Position numbers and translations under genes: made by a program
Shown here: positions 1 through 6,684 of the stretch, piece by piece
How the letters are laid out: every line of letters starts with the position of its first letter
Position numbering within the stretch: position 1 is the first letter of the stretch
Notes under the pieces: generated by a model
What the model was told of the DNA's origin: nothing
The model's database searches: none
The model's input: the letters and a program-made list of their open reading frames with translations, nothing else
Assembly: GCA_050186955.1 (NCBI GenBank)
Contig: JBFWXZ010000143.1
Location: 1 to 8,413 of the forward strand
DNA length: 8,413 nucleotides
Origin: JACKJP01 sp050186955
GTDB lineage: Bacteria > Pseudomonadota > Alphaproteobacteria > Rhizobiales > Tepidamorphaceae
Direction of reading: 5' to 3'

Positions 1-735
1 CATCCGCATCGCGGCATCGAGACGATTACCTATGTGCTGGCCGGCAGCGTCGACCACGGCGACAGCCTCGGCAATGCGGGCTCGCTCGGCGCCGGCGACG
101 TGCAGTGGATGACCGCCGGCAGCGGCATCATGCATCAGGAGATGCCGAAGGGCGACGAGAGAGGCCGCATGCACGGCTTCCAGCTGTGGGCGAACCTGCC
201 CTCGTCGCTGAAGATGACCGATCCGCGCTACCAGGACATCCAGGGCAAGGACATCCCGGAGATCGTCGACGACGACGGCACCCGGGTGAAGGTCATCACC
301 GGCGACTTCTGGGGCAAGTCCGGTCCCGTCGACGGCATCGCCGCCGAACCGGTCTATCTCGACGTGTGGGTGCCGCCGCTCAGGAAGAAGACGCTGCCGG
401 TCGATACCTACCGCCGGGCCTTCGCCTATGTTTTCGAGGGTGATGGCGTGTTCGCCGACGCCTCCCAGCCCCTCGGCGTGCTGACCGAGAAGGAATATGC
501 CGGCGAGGAGATCATGCTGCGCGACAGGACCGGCGACCGGTCGCTGGTGCTGTTTGATACCGGCGACGAGATCACCGTCCACGCCGGCGAGAAGGGGATC
601 CGCTTCCTGCTGATCTCCGGGCGGCCGATCGAGGAGCCGGTGGCGTGGTACGGGCCGATCGTCATGAACACCAGGGCCGAGCTGGCGCAGGCGATCAGCG
701 ATCTCAACGCCGGCACCTTCATCCGCGGGCATTGA
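1..735 (+). CDS. Pirin family protein, 3' part (N-terminus outside window)
   Basis: Pirins are bicupin, metal-binding proteins. Bacterial members include quercetin-2,3-dioxygenase-like enzymes and others of unclear role, so no substrate is assigned. The frame is open from base 1 and ends at TGA 733-735, leaving 244 residues. It opens with HPHRGIETITY, the pirin signature, then SVDHGDS, GDVQWMTAG and GIMHQEMP. The usual metal ligands are visible as His1, His3, His45 and Glu47 of the fragment. The C-terminal cupin runs to the typical ending with GPIVMNT. Roughly 50 N-terminal residues should lie upstream. A GTG at 34 is only an internal valine codon, because the signature lies before it. The gene converges on the flagellar operon and shows no sign of belonging to it. 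Family is certain; the enzymatic role is not. Confidence 0.95.
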   Translation, partial: HPHRGIETITYVLAGSVDHGDSLGNAGSLGAGDVQWMTAGSGIMHQEMPKGDERGRMHGFQLWANLPSSLKMTDPRYQDIQGKDIPEIVDDDGTRVKVITGDFWGKSGPVDGIAAEPVYLDVWVPPLRKKTLPVDTYRRAFAYVFEGDGVFADASQPLGVLTEKEYAGEEIMLRDRTGDRSLVLFDTGDEITVHAGEKGIRFLLISGRPIEEPVAWYGPIVMNTRAELAQAISDLNAGTFIRGH

Positions 736-744
736 CAGAATCGG

Positions 745-783
745 AAAAGAAACGGGCGGCCGGTCTTGAGGACCGGCCGCCCG
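745..783 (-). terminator. Intrinsic terminator of the fliF-flbD operon, between convergent genes
   Basis: A perfect 13-bp stem (753-765 with 771-783) closes a 5-base loop at 766-770. Read on the minus strand, the stem is followed directly by TTTCTTTT (752-745), a good U-tract, 23 bases after the flbD stop. On the plus strand the hairpin is followed by ATCGTTCATTC, a poor tract. It should therefore end the flagellar transcript efficiently and the pirin transcript less well. Confidence 0.88.
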
Positions 784-805
784 ATCGTTCATTCGTCACC
801 ACAGC

Positions 806-2164
<1,359 letters not shown>

Positions 2165-2198
2165 GGTCTTGCTTCCTTATGCCTGTTTTTTCGTCGGG

Positions 2199-2285
2199 CC
2201 GCGCTCACGCGCGATCCTGTATTCGGGTTCACCGCGCTCACGCGCGGTCCTGTCTCCAGGTTTGCCGCGCTCACGCGCGATCCTG
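2199..2285. repeat. Three 21-bp repeats at exact 33-bp period between fliN and flbD
   Basis: Near-identical 21-bp units lie at 2199-2219, 2232-2252 and 2265-2285. The first and third are identical and the middle one has a single change (A to G at 2247 on the plus strand). Two 12-bp spacers agree at 7 of 12 positions. On the minus strand each unit reads CAGGAT/C, then CGCGC-GTGA-GCGCG, a 5-bp stem closed by a GNRA-type GUGA tetraloop. The change in the middle copy turns a U-G wobble into C-G, giving a 7-bp stem. The first unit in transcription order contains the last codons (QDRA) and TGA stop of fliN, with the stop inside the loop. The 33-base period is 11 codons, so stops recur in the same frame. 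The array probably arose by tandem duplication of the fliN 3' end. A role in mRNA processing or stability before flbD is possible but unproven. Confidence 0.85.
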
Positions 2286-2624
2286 CTTGATGATCTCTGT
2301 CATGGTGATGCCGAGCTTCTCCTCGACCAGCACGACCTCGCCGCGGGCGATCAGGCGGTCGTTGACGTAAATCTCGATCGCCTCGCCGACCTTGCGGTCG
2401 AGCTCGACGACGGAGCCGGTGCCGAGCTTGAGAAGGTCGGACACCTCCATGCTGGCGCGGCCGAGCACGGCGGAGACGCGCACCGGCACGTCGAAGATCG
2501 CCTCGAGATCGGCGGCGTTCTTGGAACTCGCCGCGATGACGTCGTTGTCGGGCGCGCCGGAGTCGGCGGGGTCCTCGTTCATGTGTTCGAGCGTCTCGAA
2601 CGGGCTGTCGGTTTCATCGCTCAT
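2271..2624 (-). CDS. fliN: FliN, flagellar motor switch / C-ring protein
   Basis: FliN forms the base of the cytoplasmic C ring with FliM and FliG, and serves as docking site for the FliH-FliI export ATPase complex. The 117-residue product has a poorly conserved acidic N-terminus (1-38). A SpoA-type FliN/FliM C-terminal domain covers about 40-113, with IFDVPVRVSAVLGR, the LLKLGTGSVVELDR core and a conserved Gly-Glu turn in IARGEVVLVEEKLGI. The ATG at 2624 overlaps the fliH stop by 4 bases (ATGA), and GAGGAGG lies 7 bases upstream, which fixes the start. The frame stays open far upstream through fliH, but that part is antisense-frame artefact with no FliN character. The stop codon lies in the first unit of the tandem hairpin array. 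Confidence 0.95.
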   Translation of the reverse strand: MSDETDSPFETLEHMNEDPADSGAPDNDVIAASSKNAADLEAIFDVPVRVSAVLGRASMEVSDLLKLGTGSVVELDRKVGEAIEIYVNDRLIARGEVVLVEEKLGITMTEIIKQDRA

Positions 2625-3253
2625 TCGGCGGCCTCCTCGATTCCTTCCCGGCGCGCCGCGGCGAACCGGTCGACGATCTCCTGCAGCGCGTCCTCGATGT
2701 CGGCCTGGCAGCGCACGATGCCGCCGTCGGCCCATTCGACGCGCGCGTCGCCGGGCGCGACGTCGGGCTCGCCCATGACGATCAGCCGGCCCTGGAAGCC
2801 TCGCGCCTCGGCGAGCGGCCTGATCTGCTCGGACAGGCTGTCGGCGAGCGCCTCGTTGACGCGCACCACCAGATGCGGCGCCTGCTGCAATTCGCCGAGC
2901 GCGGCGGAGAGCAGGGCGACGATTTCCTCCTCCGGCTCGCGGTCGATCAGCCGCCGGGCGAGCTTGCGCGCCAGCATGTAGCCGATCTGCGCGGCGTCGC
3001 CCTGCATGCGGGCGGTGTGGGCGGCGAGCGAGGCCTCGAGGCCGGGCAGCAGCGCGCCGAGCTTCTCGATGGCGGCGGAGAGGCGGGTCGCGCTGTCGCT
3101 GGCGGCGGCCTCGCGGCCGGCCCTGAAGCCCTCGGCGCGCGCGGTCTCGGCCTGGCTCTGGGCCGTGACGATGTCGACCTTCGGCGGCTCGGGACGGGTC
3201 GCGTCCTCGAGCGCGAAGACCTGGTCGAACTGGTAGCGGACGGGGGCGCTCAC
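2621..3253 (-). CDS. fliH: FliH-type export apparatus protein (FlbE in Caulobacter)
   Basis: FliH binds and restrains the export ATPase FliI and tethers it to FliN at the base of the flagellum. The Caulobacter counterpart is named FlbE. The product has 210 residues. It has an N-terminal stretch SAPVRYQFDQVF, an Ala/Glu-rich probably helical region (about 30-105, including AEGFRAGREAA and YMLARKLARRLID), and a C-terminal FliH domain with LVVRVNE and GDARVEWADGGIVR (168-181). That last segment is the most characteristic. The start is GTG at 3253, as no in-frame ATG lies upstream before the stop at 3304-3302 and the match to family N-termini begins here. The ribosome site is weak. A 21-codon mini-ORF ends with a GTGA overlap at this start, so coupling may compensate. 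It sits between fliG and fliN, as in the Caulobacter fliF operon. Confidence 0.9.
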   Translation of the reverse strand: MSAPVRYQFDQVFALEDATRPEPPKVDIVTAQSQAETARAEGFRAGREAAASDSATRLSAAIEKLGALLPGLEASLAAHTARMQGDAAQIGYMLARKLARRLIDREPEEEIVALLSAALGELQQAPHLVVRVNEALADSLSEQIRPLAEARGFQGRLIVMGEPDVAPGDARVEWADGGIVRCQADIEDALQEIVDRFAAARREGIEEAAE

Positions 3254-3315
3254 GAGGCGCCGTCCCGCGCGCCGGAAACCGGCACATCGGCAGTCCGCAA
3301 ATCAGCGATCCTCAT
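3250..3315 (-). other. Possible 21-codon coupling mini-ORF between fliG and fliH
   Basis: One base after the fliG stop (3319-3317) an ATG at 3315 opens a 21-codon frame that runs MRIADLRT... and ends at TGA 3252-3250. That stop overlaps the GTG start of fliH by four bases (GTGA). The mini-ORF would carry ribosomes from fliG to the poorly equipped fliH start. I see no strong Shine-Dalgarno and no recognisable peptide. It may be chance, since the gap is only 63 bases. Confidence 0.25.
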
Positions 3316-3316
3316 G

Positions 3317-4384
3317 TCAGTAGATGAGCTCATCTTCGCCCTTGTTCTTGGAGATGGCGATCTCGCCCTTGGCGGCGAGGTCCTTGGCAAGGTTGACCAT
3401 GGTGCCCTGCGCCTCGTCGACGTCGCGCAGCCGCACCGGGCCCATCACCTCCATGTCGTCGCGCAGCATCTTGGCGGCGCGCTGGCTCATATTGCCGAAG
3501 AAGAACTCGCGGATGGTCTCGTTGGTGCCCTTCAGCGCGATGGCGAGCTTGTCCTTGTCGACGCTGCGCAGCAGGGTCTGGACGGCCGGCGGGTCCAGCT
3601 TGGCGAGATCCTCGAAGACGAACATGAGCTGCTTGATGCGGTCGGCGGAGTCGCGGTTCTGCTCCTCCAGCGCGGTCATGAAGCGAGCCTCGGTCTGGCG
3701 GTCGAAGCTGTTGAAGATGTCGGCCATCAGCTCGTGGGAATCGCGCCGGCTGGTCTGGGCGAGGCTCGACATGAACTCGGCGCGCAGCGTCTGCTCGACC
3801 TTCTCGAGAATGTCCTTCTGCACCGCCTCCATCGACAGCATGCGGTGGACGACGTCGAGCGCCAGCTCCTCGGGGAGGATGGCGAGGACGCGCGAGGCGT
3901 GGTCGGGGCGGATCTTCGACAGCACCACGGCGATGGTCTGCGGGTACTCGTTCTTCAGGTAGTTGGCGAGGATCGTCTCCTGCACGTTGGAGAGCTTCTC
4001 CCACATGTTGCGGCCGGCGGGACCACGGATCTCCTCCATGATCACGTTGACGCGCTCCTTGGGCAGGAACTCCGCCAGCAGGCGCTCGGTGGATTCGAAG
4101 CTGCCGACGATGGCGCCGGCCTTGTTCATCTCGAGGATGAACTCGACGATCAGCTCCTCGACGACGTCGATCTGCACCTTGCCGAGCCGCGACATGGCGA
4201 TCGACAGCTCGCGGATCTCATCGTCGTCGAGCCCTTGCCAGATCTTGCCGCCGAAGTCGTGGCCGAGCGCCAGCATGAGCACGGCGGCGCGGTCGACGCC
4301 GGAAAGCTCGGAAAGCGAGCCGATGTCGAGGGCGGTGGCGTTGCCGCCGCTCACCGGCTCCAGCATGCGGGCGGAGGCGTTCAC
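3317..4384 (-). CDS. fliG: FliG, flagellar motor switch / rotor protein
   Basis: FliG sits on the cytoplasmic face of the MS ring, transmits stator torque and sets rotation direction together with FliM and FliN. The chosen GTG start at 4384 gives 355 residues. It overlaps the fliF stop by four bases (GTGA) and has AGGAG 8 bases upstream. A GTG at 4405 and an ATG at 4366 are weaker choices. The N-terminal domain (about 25-95) would bind FliF. The middle domain carries EYPQ at 146-149 where many FliGs have EHPQ. The C-terminal domain has the typical segment from DPPAVQTLLR through NMSQRAAKMLRDDME to GPVRL. All five charged residues equivalent to the E. coli torque residues (Lys264, Arg281, Asp288, Asp289, Arg297) are present, here Lys285, Arg302, Asp309, Asp310 and Arg318. 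So the motor interface looks intact. Confidence 0.96.
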   Translation of the reverse strand: MNASARMLEPVSGGNATALDIGSLSELSGVDRAAVLMLALGHDFGGKIWQGLDDDEIRELSIAMSRLGKVQIDVVEELIVEFILEMNKAGAIVGSFESTERLLAEFLPKERVNVIMEEIRGPAGRNMWEKLSNVQETILANYLKNEYPQTIAVVLSKIRPDHASRVLAILPEELALDVVHRMLSMEAVQKDILEKVEQTLRAEFMSSLAQTSRRDSHELMADIFNSFDRQTEARFMTALEEQNRDSADRIKQLMFVFEDLAKLDPPAVQTLLRSVDKDKLAIALKGTNETIREFFFGNMSQRAAKMLRDDMEVMGPVRLRDVDEAQGTMVNLAKDLAAKGEIAISKNKGEDELIY

Positions 4385-6018
4385 GCGGCCTTCTCCTGCA
4401 TCCACTGGCGGATCACGGACACGGCCTCGGAGGGGTTGGTCTCGACCAGCTCGCCGACCTGGCGGGTCGACGACTGGGCGACCTCGCCGGCGAGCTTGGC
4501 GCGCTCGATCCTTGGATTGGCCTCGGGCAGGGCGGGCATCGGCGCGAAGTCGCCCTCGGCGGCCCCGGCCGCCTCGCCCTCGGCGGCGGCGCCGGGGCTG
4601 GCGATCTGCGGCAGTCCGCCCTGTTCCGGCGTGATGATGCGGCGGACCAGCGGGCGGACCACGAACAGCGTCACCAGTGCGCCGAGCAGCAGTAGCACGG
4701 CGAGCTGGGCGAGATAGAGATAGTCCTGCTTGTCGAGTTCTATGAACGGCGCCTCGGCGGCGTCGGCGGGGATGGAGACCGGCGGTTCGGCGAAGCGCAT
4801 ATTGGCGACCTCGACCTTGTCGCCGCGGCCCTCGTCGAAGCCGATGGCGGTGCGCACCAGCGCCGCGATGCGGTCGATGTCCTCGGCGCTGCGCGGCTGG
4901 TAGGTGAGCTCGCCATTGGCGTCCTTGGTGTAGACGCCGTCGACCAGCACGGCGACCGAGACGCGCTTCAGGCTGCCCGGCTCGACGACCTGGGTGCGGG
5001 TCGTGCGGGAGATCTCGTAATTGGTGATCTCCTCGGTCTTCGACTGGGCCTCGGCGTTGCGCGCGCCGTTCTCGCCCGACTGCGAGTCGGCGTTGGGAAT
5101 CTGGTTGCCGACGGTGACGGCGTCGTTGCCGGCAGCCCTGGTGGAGGAGGATTCCTCCTCGCGGGTCTGGGTCGAGCGGACGACGCGGCCCTCGGGATCG
5201 TAGCGGTCCGTCGTCTCGGTGACGCGGTCGCGGTGCAGCTCGGCGGCGACCGAGACGCGGACCCGGCCGGAGCCGACGATGCTCTCGACGGTCGACAGCA
5301 CCGTGCGCTCCAGATTGTGCTCCAGCTCGCCGCGCCGGCCGTCCAGCACCTCGCCCGACAGGCTATCGGCGTCGCCCCTGCCGTCGGCGAGCAGGCGGCC
5401 GCTCTCGTCGACGAGCGATACCCGGCCGGGGCGCAGGCCCTCGACGGCGGCGGCGACCAGATGCTGGATCGCCTGGATCTGCTGGGCGGAAAGCTCGCCG
5501 CGCGCCTTGATCATGATCGAGGCGGAGGGCTCGGCCTTGTCGCGCTGGAAGAGCTGGCGCTCGGGGATGACGAGATGCACCCGCGCCATGGTGACGCGGT
5601 CGATGGTGCGGATCGAGCGCGCCAGCTCGCCTTCGAGCGCGCGCAGGTGATTGACGTTCTGAACGAAGCTGGTGGTGCCGAGGGCGTCCGACTTGTCGAA
5701 GATCTCGTAGCCGACGCCGCCGCCGGTTGGCAGGCCGTTCTGGGCCAGATCCATGCGCAGCCGGGTCACCGTGTCCTTGGCGACGAGGATCGTCTGGCCC
5801 TCGCCGCGCACCTCGTAGGCGACGTTGCGGCTGTCCAGCTCGCGCATGATGGCGGCGGAGTCGTCGAAGGACAGGTCGGTGTAGAGCGGCGCCATCTGCG
5901 GCGCCGTCACCTTGAGGATGAGGAAGGCGAAGAAGCCGATCAGACCGGCGGTGACCGCCACCATGGCGGCAAGGCGCGCCGGCCCGAAACTTCTGATCAG
6001 CGAAGCAAATCCCTGCAC
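4381..6018 (-). CDS. fliF: FliF, flagellar MS-ring protein
   Basis: FliF is the inner-membrane protein that forms the MS ring, the first structure assembled in the basal body. The product has 545 residues. A first membrane helix lies at about 17-36 and a second at about 433-457 (YLAQLAVLLLLGALVTLFVV). Between them is the periplasmic YscJ/FliF ring-building region, with APLYTDLS, GLPTGGGVGYEIFDKSD, RVHLVIPERQLF and PSASIMI, then the FliF C-terminal family domain including SLKRVSVAVLVDG (349-361). The cytoplasmic tail has an Ala/Gly/Pro linker (about 466-500) and a terminal helix (VETNPSEAVSVIRQWM) that should bind FliG. The start is GTG at 6018, since the frame is closed at 6048-6046 with no in-frame ATG between and residues 4-18 already match the family. 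Its ribosome site is weak (GGGG about 12 bases upstream). This is the first gene of the operon. Confidence 0.96.
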   Translation of the reverse strand: MQGFASLIRSFGPARLAAMVAVTAGLIGFFAFLILKVTAPQMAPLYTDLSFDDSAAIMRELDSRNVAYEVRGEGQTILVAKDTVTRLRMDLAQNGLPTGGGVGYEIFDKSDALGTTSFVQNVNHLRALEGELARSIRTIDRVTMARVHLVIPERQLFQRDKAEPSASIMIKARGELSAQQIQAIQHLVAAAVEGLRPGRVSLVDESGRLLADGRGDADSLSGEVLDGRRGELEHNLERTVLSTVESIVGSGRVRVSVAAELHRDRVTETTDRYDPEGRVVRSTQTREEESSSTRAAGNDAVTVGNQIPNADSQSGENGARNAEAQSKTEEITNYEISRTTRTQVVEPGSLKRVSVAVLVDGVYTKDANGELTYQPRSAEDIDRIAALVRTAIGFDEGRGDKVEVANMRFAEPPVSIPADAAEAPFIELDKQDYLYLAQLAVLLLLGALVTLFVVRPLVRRIITPEQGGLPQIASPGAAAEGEAAGAAEGDFAPMPALPEANPRIERAKLAGEVAQSSTRQVGELVETNPSEAVSVIRQWMQEKAA

Positions 6019-6072
6019 GGTAGCGGATGACCCCAGCCAGTCGTCTCAATCATGGGCCGGAGTTCGCTTGCG

Positions 6073-6108
6073 GTTTGCCGCCGGGAAACCTCCCGCCGGA
6101 CGGCAAAC
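6073..6108 (-). other. Hairpin in the fliF leader
   Basis: An 8-bp perfect stem (6073-6080 with 6101-6108) encloses a smaller GGGA/TCCC stem (6083-6086 with 6091-6094). It lies 55 bases upstream of the fliF start, inside the presumed 5' untranslated region, and has no T-tract, so it is not a terminator. It might influence fliF translation or mRNA life. Function is unknown. Confidence 0.4.
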
Positions 6109-6137
6109 GCGATTCACGCCACCAGCACCCGGCAAGA

Positions 6138-6170
6138 ATTTCCTACCTGTATCCTAAACAGAGTGTTAAC
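6138..6170 (-). promoter_or_regulatory. Probable CtrA-dependent promoter of the fliF operon
   Basis: On the minus strand, TTAA (6169-6166), seven bases, then TTTA (6158-6155) make a one-mismatch version of the CtrA site TTAA-N7-TTAA. TTAACA (6169-6164) could double as the -35. An 18-base gap then leads to TAGGAA (6145-6140) as a weak -10. In Caulobacter, CtrA activates class II flagellar promoters such as fliF from boxes overlapping -35. Leader length would be about 115-120 bases. The box is convincing; the exact transcription start is not. Confidence 0.55.
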
Positions 6171-6187
6171 GCGCAGGGCCCGGGCGC

Positions 6188-6231
6188 AAAAAAGCACGCG
6201 AAACGGCCTGATCTGGCCCGGTTTCGCGTGC
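6188..6231 (-). terminator. Intrinsic terminator after sciP
   Basis: An 11-bp perfect stem (6194-6204 with 6221-6231) continues after a 2-base bulge into a GGCC/GGCC stem (6205-6208 with 6215-6218). It is followed on the minus strand by six T residues (6193-6188). It ends transcripts arriving from sciP and separates them from the fliF promoter, which starts 18 bases further on. The plus-strand side lacks a T-tract. Confidence 0.9.
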
Positions 6232-6281
6232 CGATGGTTTAACGAGCGTTAAGAATCGCCTCCGGAGGCCCCGGACGCCGG

Positions 6282-6557
6282 TCAGTTCCTGTACTGCTGG
6301 ATTCGCGTTGTCCGCAGGCCGGCGAGGCCGTAACGGTCGATGGAGGCCTGCCAGCCGAGGAACTCCTCGACCGTCAGCGTATAGCGCTGACAGGCTTCCT
6401 CGAGGCTCAGCAGGCCGCCGCGCACCGCGGCGACGACCTCGGCCTTGCGGCGGATCACCCAGCGCCGGGTGTTGCCCGGCGGAAGATCGGCAATGGTGAG
6501 GGGACTGCCATCCGGACCGATGACATATTTGACTCTGGGCCGATGAGCTTCAGGCAT
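6282..6557 (-). CDS. sciP: SciP, DUF1153 inhibitor of CtrA-dependent transcription
   Basis: SciP is a small helix-turn-helix protein first described in Caulobacter. There it acts in G1/swarmer cells to prevent CtrA from activating its target promoters, which include many motility and cell-cycle genes. The 91-residue product matches the DUF1153 pattern along its length: VKYVIGPDGSPLTIADLPP (9-27), then RRWVIRRKAEVVAAVRGGLL (31-50) with SLEEACQRYTLTVEEFLGW (51-69) as the DNA-binding helices, then IDRYGLAGLRTTRIQQYR. The ATG at 6557 has only a weak AAGCGAG ribosome site about 7 bases upstream. Its own CtrA-like box lies about 63-77 bases upstream and its terminator about 50 bases downstream, so it can form a single-gene unit between flgD and fliF. 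The placement next to fliF recalls Caulobacter. Confidence 0.93.
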   Translation of the reverse strand: MPEAHRPRVKYVIGPDGSPLTIADLPPGNTRRWVIRRKAEVVAAVRGGLLSLEEACQRYTLTVEEFLGWQASIDRYGLAGLRTTRIQQYRN

Positions 6558-6600
6558 CGGGATACTCGCTTACGCAACACTACACAAACTTACTGAAGCG

Positions 6601-6634
6601 AGAGGCTAGCCCGGCGGGCTTAATTTTTGCCTAA
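6601..6634 (-). promoter_or_regulatory. Probable CtrA-regulated promoter of sciP
   Basis: On the minus strand, TTAG (6634-6631), seven bases (GCAAAAA), then TTAA (6623-6620) form a one-mismatch CtrA box. Taking TTAGGC (6634-6629) as -35, an 18-base gap leads to GCTAGC (6610-6605), resembling the GCTA start of the Caulobacter housekeeping -10. sciP is CtrA-activated in Caulobacter, which fits. The leader would be about 45 bases. Readthrough from flgD is an alternative or additional source of sciP mRNA. Confidence 0.55.
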
Positions 6635-6649
6635 GGGAAAGGGCGCAAT

Positions 6650-6684
6650 TGAGGCTTGCCGCCCGCCGGCGGCCATTGTCCTCA
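6650..6684 (-). other. Hairpin overlapping the flgD stop codon
   Basis: GCCGCC (6658-6663) pairs with GGCGGC (6668-6673), and an outer TGAGG/CCTCA pair (6650-6654 with 6680-6684) includes the flgD stop. The minus strand continues AATTGCGCCC, with no T-run, so this is at best a weak or factor-assisted terminator. Some fliK-flgD transcripts may continue into sciP. Confidence 0.4.

Noticed and set aside
2179..2370. Short plus-strand frame with a repeated RAHARSC peptide
   Set aside because: The peptide repeat is just the translation of the 33-bp tandem DNA repeat; there is no independent evidence of coding.
2271..3287. FliN with a 220-residue N-terminal extension
   Set aside because: The extension is the fliH region in the wrong frame (Arg/Ala/Gly-rich). 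The ATG at 2624 has a strong ribosome site and an ATGA overlap.
4385..4405. Earlier GTG start for fliG at 4405
   Set aside because: It would overlap fliF by 25 bases. The GTG at 4384 has a well-spaced AGGAG and a GTGA overlap with the fliF stop.
2873..4717. Long plus-strand open frame (614 codons) opposite fliH, fliG and the fliF 3' end
   Set aside because: It is antisense to well-matched flagellar genes, low in complexity (Leu/Gly/Asp/His-rich), matches no family, and is the expected shadow frame in GC-rich DNA.
6239..6252. TTAA-CGAGCG-TTAA as a third CtrA site
   Set aside because: The spacing is six bases rather than seven, and it lies between the sciP stop and its terminator, where it could not drive sciP and is not placed for fliF.
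6645..6660. Possible sigma-54 promoter (GGCAAG...TTGC on the minus strand)
   Set aside because: The GG and GC elements are 12 bases apart rather than 10, and the -24 element lacks the TGGC context.
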